A DNA stretch of 18,073 bases from a candidate division SR1 bacterium (GTDB taxonomy: Bacteria; Patescibacteriota; Gracilibacteria; Absconditabacterales; Absconditicoccaceae): the NCBI GenBank assembly GCA_025997135.1, contig BNUE01000022.1:1-18073 (forward strand), written 5' to 3'. This document shows positions 8,225 through 17,193 of the stretch, one piece after another. Under the pieces are notes generated by a model, which saw nothing but the letters and a program-made list of their open reading frames with translations, was not told the origin of the DNA and ran no database searches. The position numbers and the translations under genes were made by a program. Position 1 is the first letter of the stretch. Each line of letters begins with the position of its first letter.

Positions 8225-8963
8225 ATGGAAAATCCATATTTGAAGAAGATGTTTGAAGCATTGCAAAACTTGTATGTTGGCGAAATTGTAGAAACGAAAG
8301 ATGCCACATATATTTTTGGCGACATTATCGACGACACAATTTGGAACGTGGTTTTGCCTAAAAAGTTTTTAAATCTTTTAGAGATTGAAGATGCATTTTT
8401 GAAAAGAAACCTTGTGCCTGCAATTTATTCCGACATAGACATTGCAGAAAAAAACTGGGGGTATAAGAGTTCCTTCACAGATTCTTGGATGAAGAAAAGT
8501 CTATCTGGCAAGAAGACCGAGGTTAAGCATGACGTTGAAATTTGCAATGATAAAAATATTATCATCGACCTTATCATGAAAGGCTTTTCAACAAACGACC
8601 CAAACGATCCATATGGAGATATCAGCCCTGTATCGTGAAACGCTTGCAAAAAATCTTGGCAAATCGCAAAACGGCTGGCAAAGCGTGCATTATGTGCACT
8701 TTGAAAATAGCAAAGCCACAAGCATTGCAACGGCAACATATAAAGGTGGGTTGGCATTTGTGAACAATGTTGCCACACTGCCAAAGTGGCGTGGCAAGGG
8801 CTTTGCAAAGTCTATTCTTGCATTTATGGAAAATGATTTGTCCTCCCGCGGCGTAGATGAAGTTATTTGACTCACGGAAACAGGAGTATACACCGAAAAA
8901 TTCTACCAAAAAGAGGGCTATACAACCTTTGCTGTTTACAATACGTTTGTAAAAGAAAAATAA
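8225..8963 (+). pseudogene. GNAT-family N-acetyltransferase, frameshifted
   Basis: Two halves lie in different frames. The first starts at ATG 8225 and gives ~135 residues ('MENPYLKKMFEALQNLYVGE' onward, to 'DPYGDIS'). The second, frame of 8613 to TAA 8961-8963, carries the GNAT core: acetyl-CoA loop 'ATLPKWRGKGFAKSILAFM' (R/Q-x-x-G-x-G/A pattern) and 'GVYTEKFYQKEGYTTF'. One extra base (or two missing) between about 8600 and 8640, perhaps in CCC, separates them. With UGA as Gly, the original frame stays open to 8989, so a code-25 gene caller would predict a chimeric protein with a false C-terminus. GC is near 47% in sampled lines, and only 1 of ~16 glycines is UGA. This suggests transfer from a standard-code donor. 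Substrate unknown. A programmed frameshift or a sequencing error remains possible. Confidence 0.75.
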
Positions 8964-8993
8964 ATATGATATCCTGTTTGTGAGGATAAGGGC

Positions 8994-9243
8994 ATGCTTT
9001 CTGACAGACCAAAAACGTATAAGATTTTAAGTGCAGTTTCTGAGGTGCTTTCTACTGCTATTATTATTTGGATGCTTATGTATGAGTATGCCAGAAAAAT
9101 GAATATGGAAAGCTATCGCCTTGCGAAAAGCAGGCAAAAATCAGCAATTACCGCGATTTGTATGTATTCTGATTTTTAATACTGTTGGAATTTTACCAAT
9201 TCTTTACTTGGTTTTCCGACAGAAGAAAGGTAAAAGTAAATAA
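8994..9243 (+). pseudogene. DUF5652-like small membrane protein, frameshifted remnant
   Basis: The second half, in the frame of 9088 to TAA 9241-9243, reads 'IWKAIALRKAGKNQQ' then 'ILIFNTVGILPILYLVF' and a basic tail. This is the hallmark of the DUF5652 family, common in CPR genomes (WK..AL.KA, then a membrane helix with NT.GIL...Y). The plausible first half ('ILSAVSEVLSTAIIIWMLMY', a first membrane helix) is in a different frame starting at 8994, so a second frameshift lies near 9090-9110. Function unknown. It lies 30 bp after the broken acetyltransferase and appears to belong to the same foreign, decaying island. Confidence is moderate for the family and higher that the gene is broken. Confidence 0.55.
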
Positions 9244-9250
9244 TATGGAA

Positions 9251-10102
9251 TTATTTTAAGATATCCTCTTTTGTAATTGGTTTGTTTGTTATTTTTGGGG
9301 CTGGGATGTTTAGATCTTTTGATTTATTAGATCGCTTTTGTTTAGGCTTAGTAGGCTTAGATTGAATCTTTTGAAAAGATTTCTTTTTTTGAGATGGAAA
9401 AGGTTCTTTGAATCGTTTTTCGTATTCAGCTCTTCAGAAATCGTCGTTTCAGTAAATTTTAATAAACTCTTGTTTGTAATATGGATGATTCCTATCTGGT
9501 CAATCAGAGCTAAATGTTCGATGAGATACTTGTTTATCAATTTGCTGTCTAAGATCTGTTTCTTTATTGAAAAAATTATCTCGATTTTCTCTTATTTTCT
9601 CTAATTTTTTTTCATCTCGAGGTTTTTTCTTTTTCACCTCTTGACTGAGTTCTTGCTGTATTCATTTCATTTTTTTCCGTATATTTTCCAATGATGTTAT
9701 CTGTGATTGTAATACTTTTTTCATTGATTCTATCTCTTGTATTACTTTTTCTTTTTGTAAAACTTCTTTTGAATAGTGATCTTGTTTACTTTCTTCTTGC
9801 TGAAATTGAATCATTTTAATATCTAAATCCCTTTGACCTTTCCTGAGATATAATTGTTGGCGATATGTCTCGTCTCGAGGTTCTGAATTTAGAATTTTTT
9901 TATTTTTCTCTGATGTGTTTTTTCACGTAATTTTTTCTTTTAAAGCACTTAATTCATCATTGACTAGTTTACAAACTTCATAGATTAATCACTCACTTTT
10001 TATATTTGGATTATTCTCTTTGAAATTTTTTTCTCATTGTCTTTTAGCTTCATATACATAATCTGGTTCTCAATTGTAATTTTCAGGATGTAGTCCTCAC
10101 AT
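9251..10102 (-). CDS. Coiled-coil protein of unknown function
   Basis: A 283-residue product with UGA as Gly (codon 2 and others), ending in TAA. It is very rich in Lys, Glu and Gln. Residues ~70-215 look like a long coiled coil ('KEVLQKEKVIQEIESMKKVL' and following). Residues ~225-245 include 'DGPDRNHPYYKQEFIKIYGN', possibly a small folded motif. The tail is basic and Pro/Lys/Ser-rich ('SKPTKPKQKRSNKSKD') and probably disordered. There is no signal peptide or membrane helix. It has its own strong promoter and sits 75 bp downstream of the exonuclease gene on the same strand. The basic tail could bind nucleic acid, but this is only suggested by charge. I do not recognise a family. Confidence 0.75.
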
Positions 10103-10131
10103 ATTATTAAAATTAAATAAATAAATGCATT

Positions 10132-10159
10132 ATTATATTCATTTTTTTTGATTTGTCAA
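10132..10159 (-). promoter_or_regulatory. Promoter of the coiled-coil gene
   Basis: Minus strand TTGACA (10159-10154), a 16-bp spacer and TATAAT (10137-10132). Both hexamers are perfect consensus. The ATG is 29 nt downstream of the -10 box, with no clear Shine-Dalgarno. Confidence 0.8.
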
Positions 10160-10177
10160 ATCTAAGGTGATCAAAAT

Positions 10178-12361
10178 TTACCGTTTATACCATTTCATAT
10201 CTTGTAAAATGCCATTTGATTGAGCTCATCTAACATTTCGGACAAACATTTTATCAAATTTTAACTTCTGAGCATAGCACATCATCAGGAAATTATAACC
10301 TCCTATCATCAAATGTAATTGAGATCTCTTGGCTTTGTGTATGTTTTTTCATGCTCATCAGGTGATGTTTTCGACCAAGAGTTCGTATCCATGCACAGAT
10401 TGTAATTTTTGCATCGTTTCAAACAGCTTTCTACTTTCTTCTTTTTGGGTTGAGACGATGAAAATGCTATTTATTCACTGTGATGTCGCTGCTTGCAGTA
10501 AGGTTTCTAACTTTCACACTGTTTCTGCACGTTCAAAGACTTTTTCATCATTTATGTCAGTTATTCAAGGTTTTAGCAGGGTATACTGCTGTTCAATATT
10601 GGATAAAAATATGGCGTGATTTTTCTGAAAAATTTCTTTAAATTCTTCTCGATTTGTAAATTTAGCTTCTTCAGCAAAAAGAAAATAAAAACCTGATTCT
10701 GATCCATTTCAATATGTTTTTCTCGTAATTTTAGTTATCGTCTCTGTAATTTCTAGGAAATGCTTAATCTGTTTCCATAGAGTCAAAAAATCTGTTTCAG
10801 AAAGTATATTTTGAAGTGATTGTTCAAATTCTTGTAATTTTGGTAAAAGCTTATTTGTCTGATAGAAATCTAGGTTCCCATTGATTGGATTGACTGTCAA
10901 ATCGTCATCTGCACGTCATAAGAATAATTTCTTGCATTCTTCCCAAATTATACCCATAAACATTGTCCAAAATGTGTCAAAATCTTGTAAAGTGTTATCT
11001 TTTTGCTCTTTTCAAAAATTATATTTATACAGCATCATATCTAGAAAATTCTGTATATAATATAAATCACAGCTCCTAGATAGATAATTGTTGTAATTTT
11101 TGTATCGCCACTCTAGATCGAAAAAGACAATGTCATAATCTGTGTATGCGTGAGCTTCATTTTCTAGTATTGTATATAATCCATGGTGAGTGGTCAATAC
11201 TATAGGGTAATTGATAACTAGTCTTTCATCTTTTATCAGATTATAAACCAAATAATCGCCTTTACTGTTTAGATCTAGTACTCCATAACCGTAAAATAGA
11301 TGTGTAGCATATTTTAAAATGAAATAAATTTCAAATTGTTCAAAACTATCTTTCTCCAGAAAATTATGAAATTTCTCTCATGAAATAGTCTGTTCTTCTC
11401 TGGCAAATCATATATTTTTGAGTCCAGTATCGAAGAAAATATTTTTTGCAATATCTAATTTAGGTTTATTGGCAAAGACTAACATTATTTTTTTATTACA
11501 AGTCAGAGAAAGTAGTAGCTTTTTGAAATTTAGACTTCCTACATAGTACCTACTCATATTAGTGTATTTATTTATCTGAATATCGTATGGAAATTCTGCA
11601 AGAGATGTATTTGCAGGAGTTATTTTTTTTAGAGGAGGTAAAAAAGGCTGAGTTCAGGGGTTATTTGGCGTATTAGATAATATAAGTATTTCACATATTG
11701 TCGCTTGTCATTTTGTAAAAAAATATTTGATATTTGGGGTGCTGTTTATTATTTCGTATATAAACTCTATTAGATAACAAAACAGAGCTAATGCTGACTT
11801 TGTATCATAAAAAGCATCGTGAAAAGCGTGATTCTCTCAGCTAAGTGAAGAAATCTCTTTTGTAGAATTTTCACTATTTAATCCAAACTTTTGTTTTCGA
11901 GTGATAAAAAGAGGTTTCTCAGATAGATGAGATAGCAAAATCTCTAGTGCATAACTAGGAGGATATGGAATTAGTGTCTGAGATAGTGCAAAAGTATCAA
12001 AAGAGTCATAAAATTCTACATTAGGTAAGATCCTTTTTAAAAAGCATATATCGAAACTAATATTATGTCCTATTATGATAGTATTCGGTGTAAAAAAATG
12101 CTGAATTTCCTGAGCAATATCAGCGATAGTTGGGGCAAAAACCAGTTCGGCTGTTTTGATTTTTGTGATAAAACTAACTATATTTTTGAGTTCAGAAATT
12201 TCTTTGTCAGGTTTGACTAGGCTCTCAAAGCTATCTATGATTTCTCATTGAGCATTTAGCTCTACAATTCCGATCTGGATAGGGGAGTCGTTTTTTGTAT
12301 CTAAACCTGTTGTTTCAAAGTCAATACCTACATATCTAAATTTGGGGTTCAAAAAAGTCAT
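10178..12361 (-). CDS. DEDDh 3'-5' exonuclease fused to a degenerate DinG-like helicase region
   Basis: A 727-residue product with UGA as Gly. Residues 1-~200 are a DnaQ-type DEDDh exonuclease. Exo I is 'GIDFETTGL' (Asp14, Glu16), Exo II 'IIGHNISFDICFL' (Asp104) and Exo III 'HDAFYDTKSA' (His181, Asp186), so all catalytic residues are present. The remaining ~520 residues follow the order of the Firmicutes DnaQ-DinG fusions. Visible remnants are 'KKIMLVFANKPKLDIA', 'YPIVLTTHHGLYTILE' near residue 390, 'DYDIVFFDLEW' near 410 where DinG has a DEAH box, and 'LHLMIGGYNFLMMC' near the end where DinG has motif V. No Walker A is seen at the expected place, the DEAH residues are replaced and no arginine-finger motif is evident, so ATPase activity looks lost. 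No Fe-S Cys cluster is seen. It diverges from uvrA. A GGAG lies 8 nt before the start. Helicase ancestry is the less certain part. Confidence 0.8.
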
Positions 12362-12368
12362 AATAAGA

Positions 12369-12374
12369 TCTCCG
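12369..12374 (-). promoter_or_regulatory. Shine-Dalgarno sequence of the exonuclease gene
   Basis: CGGAGA on the minus strand, with GGAG 8 nt before the ATG. It is the only clear Shine-Dalgarno motif among the starts in this window, and it supports the start at 12361. Confidence 0.55.
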
Positions 12375-12405
12375 TTATGGGAGTAAAAATAAAATTCACA
12401 TTTTC

Positions 12406-12433
12406 TAAATACATATTTATATAATTAATGCAA
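12406..12433 (-). promoter_or_regulatory. Candidate promoter of the exonuclease gene
   Basis: Minus strand TTGCAT (12433-12428), a 16-bp spacer ending in TG (extended -10) and TATTTA (12411-12406). It lies about 45 nt before the start. Moderate match. Confidence 0.4.
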
Positions 12434-12448
12434 TACTAAATTATTCTC

Positions 12449-12476
12449 TTGCATTTTTAGCCAGTAATCATACACT
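12449..12476 (+). promoter_or_regulatory. Candidate promoter of uvrA
   Basis: TTGCAT (12449-12454), a 16-bp spacer and TACACT (12471-12476), giving an untranslated leader of ~62 nt. It diverges from the exonuclease promoter with the same -35 hexamer. No LexA-type operator was recognised in the 184-bp intergenic region. Confidence 0.4.
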
Positions 12477-12545
12477 GGATATTTGATTTTATTCAGCTTT
12501 CTTTTTCTCATGATAATTCAGAAAAACTCAAAGAAAAATGTGAAA

Positions 12546-15500
12546 ATGACAGATAAAAATTTAGAAAAAATATCTGATTATGTGGAGATAAATGATAAAA
12601 TAATTTTTCAGTGAGTCAAAACCAATAATCTCAGAGATATTGATCTGGAATTGCCAAAGAATCAAATAATTACGATTACTGGAGTGTCTGGTTCTGGTAA
12701 GTCATCTCTCGCTTTTGATACAATTTACAAAGAATGACAGTTTCGTTATATTGAGAGTTTGTCGGCATACTTACGCCAGTTTTTTAATTTATGAGAGAGA
12801 CCTGATATAGAGTATTGCTCTGGATTATCTCCTGCGATAGCCATAGAACAGAATAAAAAAGGCTGAAATTCGAGAAGTACGGTCTGAACTCTTACGGAGC
12901 TGGATGATTATATTCGTTTACTCTTCGCGAAAACATGAGATTGCTACTGTTATAATTGCTGAAATCCTATCAAACCGCAGACGATCGAACAAATTATGTA
13001 TACTCTTTCTCAGCAATATTTGAACAAAAAAATTTATCTACTAAAAGAGATTTCATCTATAAATACTACAGATGATCTAGCAAAATTCGCGAAACAAAAT
13101 AGAGTTAAGGTAGAAAAGGGTGGAGGATTTACTAGATATTTATTACTTCCATCAGGTGGTGAAGATTCACAAACCAATATTGAGCCAATAGAGTACTTTT
13201 ATCTAGAAGAGCCATCAGTTCCAAACGGCTATTTCCCTATTCAAGTATTCTGAATCTATGATCGTATCACTCTGGAAGAGCAGAAAATGCCGAGACTCAA
13301 AGAAGATATTATTAAAATTCTCAGTGAAAGTAAAAAATTTGGAGTTTGGGTTGAGGATGGCTTTTTTGTCAAATATGTGGATGAATCGGCTACGTGATGA
13401 GCGTCTTCTGAGCTACTCTGAACTTCTAATATTGAAATCTCAAATAGCAAAAAATCTAAAAAAATTATTGCAAAAAAAGATAAGATAGAGAAAAACGCCA
13501 TTTGAGATGCGGAAAAAAAACTTCTGACCTCTATTCAGCGATTTACTGATAAAATGTTCTGTCCGAACTGTAATATTACGTATCCAGAGTTTACGACTCA
13601 GCATTTTTCTCCAAATCGTCAAGAATGAGCTTGTCCTCACTGTCATGGGATGTGAGAAGTTCTGAAAGTTGATTTTGATAAAATTATTGATACTAATTCT
13701 CCACTGGAATCTGCGATTTTGCCGTGGAGAGACTCCAATTATGGACAGGCTATTCTGCGTAAATTGGCAGAAAAATACTCAATGTCTATTACTAAACCAC
13801 GAAAAGATCAGCCAGAATGGTTTCTACATATTGTAGTTTATGGCGATAATGAGCTTATCCGTATTCCGAGCGAATGAAAACAGCTAAATATAAAATATCA
13901 GTGAATGGAAGAAATCATCAAAGAACAGTATGCAAAATGAGTGCTTACTGTGGATTTTCAGGCGATGCTGGAGATGAGGGCATGTGAGGGATGTTATGGT
14001 TCTAGACTAAAAAAAGAATCATTGCATGTGTTTTTAACTTTTCCAGAAAAAATAGCAAAAGAAATCAGAAAATTATCGTGTTTTGACTCCTTTTTCACGC
14101 AATTGACCGATCTCCCTTTCGCTCGTCCATTTGATGACTGAACGATCAAGATTAACATTCGAGATCTACAAAAAATTCAGTTTTCTCAGCTTCTCCAAAT
14201 AATTACGCTTTTTAGTGAGAATACAGATCATTCAAAACTTTTGGTTTGACGTATAACAAAGCCACTTTTGGACCGCATTTCTACGATTGATGAACTGGGA
14301 CTTTCGTATTTGATGACTATTCGTCAGATAGATACACTGTCGTGATGAGAAATTCAAAGACTTCGTCTAGCAAAACAGCTAGGAAATAAGTTGACTGGTA
14401 TCGTGTATGTGCTGGATGAGCCAACAATTGGACTGGATGTTGCAGAAATAGACAAAGCTATCAAAGCTATTAAAAAGCTAAAAACTATGTGAAATACAAT
14501 TATTGTGGTCGAGCATAATGAAGAATTTATACAGGCTTCTGATCGAGTGGTAGAAATTTGACCCTGAGCAGGGGATTTCGGTGGGGAACTGGTTTTTAGT
14601 GGTACGTATTCAGATTTTTTGTCTTCTGATGCTTTGACTGCTCAGTACTTACGCTGAGAAAAAGAGATAAAAGTGCCATTTAATCATAAACCATCCAATA
14701 AAAAAGTGTCAATACATCAGGCATCTAAGTATAATCTGAATAATGTAGATTTTACCTTTAATCTGGGGGCTTTCACTATCATCACTGGGTGATCGTGAGC
14801 TGGAAAGACAACACTGATGTACACTACACTTTTCCGTTTCTTAAATGATAAACAGAAGTTTGTACAGTCATATATCCGCTTGCAGATGCTCAAAAAATGA
14901 CTTTCGCGAGAAGAAATTTTAGCTGCACCTGTGATGAGGGCAGATGAGTATCGTCATCTAGAAAATCTAGCTCTTCAAGAATTTTATAAAGATTTGGCGG
15001 TTGAGAAGATTTCATGATATGAAGAAATACATAATACAATTTATGTAGACCAGACATCAATTGGTAAAACTCCGCGTAGTTGTCCTGCAACTTTTATAAA
15101 TGTCTTTGATAAGATTAGAAAGCTGTATGCTGGTACGTCAGAGGCTAAATATTATGGGTTTTCCGATTCGTATTTTAGTTTTAACTCTGATAAATGAGCC
15201 TGCCCAGCATGTGATGGATATGGATATAAAAAGATAGAATTGCAGTTCTTACCTGATACATACGTTCCTTGTGAGCTTTGTCATGGCAAGAGGTATCGTC
15301 CAGAAATCTTGACTATAAAATGGCGTGGTAAAACTATATCAGAAGTGCTAGAAATGTATGTTTCAGATGCTTTGGAGCATTTCCATGAGCTGGATCATAT
15401 TACGGAGGAACTTCAGCTGACGTGTGATATTTGACTGGGTTATCTCAAAATGGGTCAGTCAGCTCATACTCTATCATGAGGGGAATCTCAGCGTTTAAAA

Positions 15501-15725
15501 CTAGTAAAACATCTACTTAAAGATTATCGTGGACATTCAGTGTATTTTCTGGATGAGCCGACAGTTGGACTTCATATGCAGGATATTGAAAAATTATTGA
15601 AAGTTCTTACGGTATTTCTCGAGAGAGGGGATACAATATTGATGATTGAGCATGATCAGAATATACTGAAATATGCAGATCAGGTTTTTAGATTGGAAGA
15701 TGGTGAAGCTGTGAAAGCTAAATAA
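12546..15725 (+). CDS. uvrA: UvrABC system protein A
   Basis: The damage-sensing ABC ATPase of nucleotide excision repair. The 1059-residue product has ABC half 1 with Walker A 'GVSGSGKSS' (46-54), signature '[15 protein letters not shown]' (from ~598, both glycines UGA) and Walker B '[11 protein letters not shown]' (~621). Half 2 has Walker A 'GGSGAGKTT' (from ~748), signature '[15 protein letters not shown]' (~977) and '[14 protein letters not shown]' (~999). Zinc-binding Cys pairs are 'CPNC...CPHCHGMG' (~339-369) and 'CPAC...CELCHGK' in half 2, and an extra 'CYCYNC' lies near 134. It is ~110 residues longer than usual. Much of the excess lies between residues ~140 and 335, the region that holds the UvrB-binding domain, which includes a Lys-rich low-complexity stretch. 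The start at 12546 was chosen because the ATG at 12538 is out of frame. tilS follows after 50 bp. Confidence 0.97.
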
Positions 15726-15745
15726 AAGTAATTCTCTCTTGTAAT

Positions 15746-15751
15746 TATAAT
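15746..15751 (+). promoter_or_regulatory. Possible -10 box upstream of tilS
   Basis: A perfect TATAAT in the 50-bp gap between uvrA and tilS, 24 nt before the tilS ATG. No -35 match lies at 16-18 bp, so it may be chance. tilS may instead be co-transcribed with uvrA. Confidence 0.3.
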
Positions 15752-15775
15752 ACATAAACTTTAAAATAAATTAAA

Positions 15776-17101
15776 ATGATTCCTGAAATTTTTCTTCATG
15801 CTTTTTGTCAGATGCCGATTACTGCTTTCCCATCTCGAGTACAAGATGAGGTTTTCCCTGTATTTACTAAACTTTTGGACCCTGATAAACAGATTTTTAT
15901 TGCTGTTTCTGCTGGCTGTGATAGTATGGTATTGGCTTGTTTATTGATTATGTGGTGGAATGATAAGAATTATTCGCTTTCAAATCTGCATATTGTACAT
16001 TGTAATCATAAAATTAGACCAGAAAGTGGAATGGAGGCTGAGTTTGTCGCTCAATTTTTTGTGTGATTCCAAATTCATTTGTTTGAGAGAGATGTAAATT
16101 TGCCTATTACGGAGAGAGACCTTCGCAACTGGCGTTATGACTGTTTTAGGCAGGCGATTTCATCTTGTAGTGCTCAAAATAATAGTTTATTGGCTCTTTG
16201 ACACAATTTAAATGATCGCATTGAATCAACTTTTCTTAATCTGATGCGTGGCTGCTCACGAGATGGCTTTTGTAATATGCAGACTATACAATCTCATATT
16301 TTACTAAATCAGACCCCAGCTCTTCGTCCATTGCTCTATGTGTCCAAAAAACAAATCCTAGATTTATGTGATCAACAGAAAATACCTTTCTTCACTGATC
16401 AAACTAATTTCGATCCTTCGATATCTAAGAGAAATAATTTGCGTCAAAAAATATTTGATAAATTGGAATTTTATGATGGAAAACCTACTAAGTTTCTGGA
16501 ATCTATGAAAAATATATATGCTATGAATTTAGATCTTATTCAGTTTTCATACGGATTTGAGAGTAAAAGCTTTCCAGTTCACGCTTCTCGAGGTGTGAAA
16601 TCGGCTTTTTATTTTCCTTTGCCAGAAACCTCTGCAGATCTAGTAAATATACGAAAAAAATTAAATCTGATCCATAATTTGCGTTCATCTCAGCTTCAAG
16701 AGTGGATTTCTCGAATTCATTGATCTGGCACTGGACGAAAACAGCTCGGGAATTCGTATTTCTTTAAATCTTCTATCGCAGGATGATCTTTAATTGTTTT
16801 GGATGTCGAAAAAGCACAAATTTGAGAACATTTTTGGGAAAAATATTTAAATATTTCTATCCCGATTACTGCATTATGACCTATTGAAATTGGATGACTT
16901 ACTGTGCAAATTTCTAAAGATAGTCGAATTTGAGCTATTCTTCGCTATCCTCAGTCATGAGATACTTTTGCTGGGAAAACTCGAAATCGCTGGTGTATCA
17001 ACCAAAAAATTCCGCTTATTTGGAGAAATTTCATACCTGTTATTGTGCAAGATGGTAAGATTTTGCATATGTTTAAGGAAGTTTGCAAGATCTGAAAATA
17101 A
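15776..17101 (+). CDS. tilS: tRNA(Ile)-lysidine synthase TilS
   Basis: TilS uses ATP and lysine to convert C34 of tRNA-Ile(CAU) to lysidine, so that it reads AUA. The 441-residue product (UGA=Gly) has the N-terminal PP-loop ATPase 'FIAVSAGCDSMVLACLL', 'LHIVHCNHKIRPESG', 'ALGHNLNDRIESTFLNLMRG' (the family's GHHxDDxxET-like segment) and 'LRPLLYVSKKQIL', then 'FFTDQTN' and 'SKRNNLRQKI'. The C-terminal domain 'RYPQSGDTFAGKTRNRW' through 'WRNFIPVIVQDGKILHM' is typical of full-length TilS. The PP-loop reads S-A-G-C-D-S where the family normally has S-G-G-x-D-S; the Gly-to-Ala change (GCT) may weaken pyrophosphate binding but keeps the Ser and Asp. Length is normal. No Shine-Dalgarno is visible. murA follows after 92 bp on the same strand. 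Confidence 0.92.
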
Positions 17102-17193
17102 TTTGTGGTTGATATTGGTTCCTAGATTGGTAAAAAAATAAAAAGTAAAGATCAGTTTTTTTGTCTTTTTATATATTTTGTCGTGTTTTAGAG

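Noticed and set aside
8425-8909. Several open frames on the minus strand opposite the acetyltransferase
   Set aside because: They have no recognisable protein features and mirror the higher-GC coding sequence on the plus strand.
8225-8963. Programmed frameshifting in the acetyltransferase gene
   Set aside because: No slippery heptamer or following hairpin is evident, and the neighbouring gene is also frameshifted, so decay is simpler.
14890-15090. Minus-strand open frame inside uvrA
   Set aside because: It is a shadow of the uvrA coding frame, which carries conserved ABC motifs on both sides.
17102-17193. Possible terminator between tilS and murA
   Set aside because: ATAAAAAG and CTTTTTAT can pair, but the stem is entirely AT-rich apart from one pair and the loop is 19 bases, so support is too weak.
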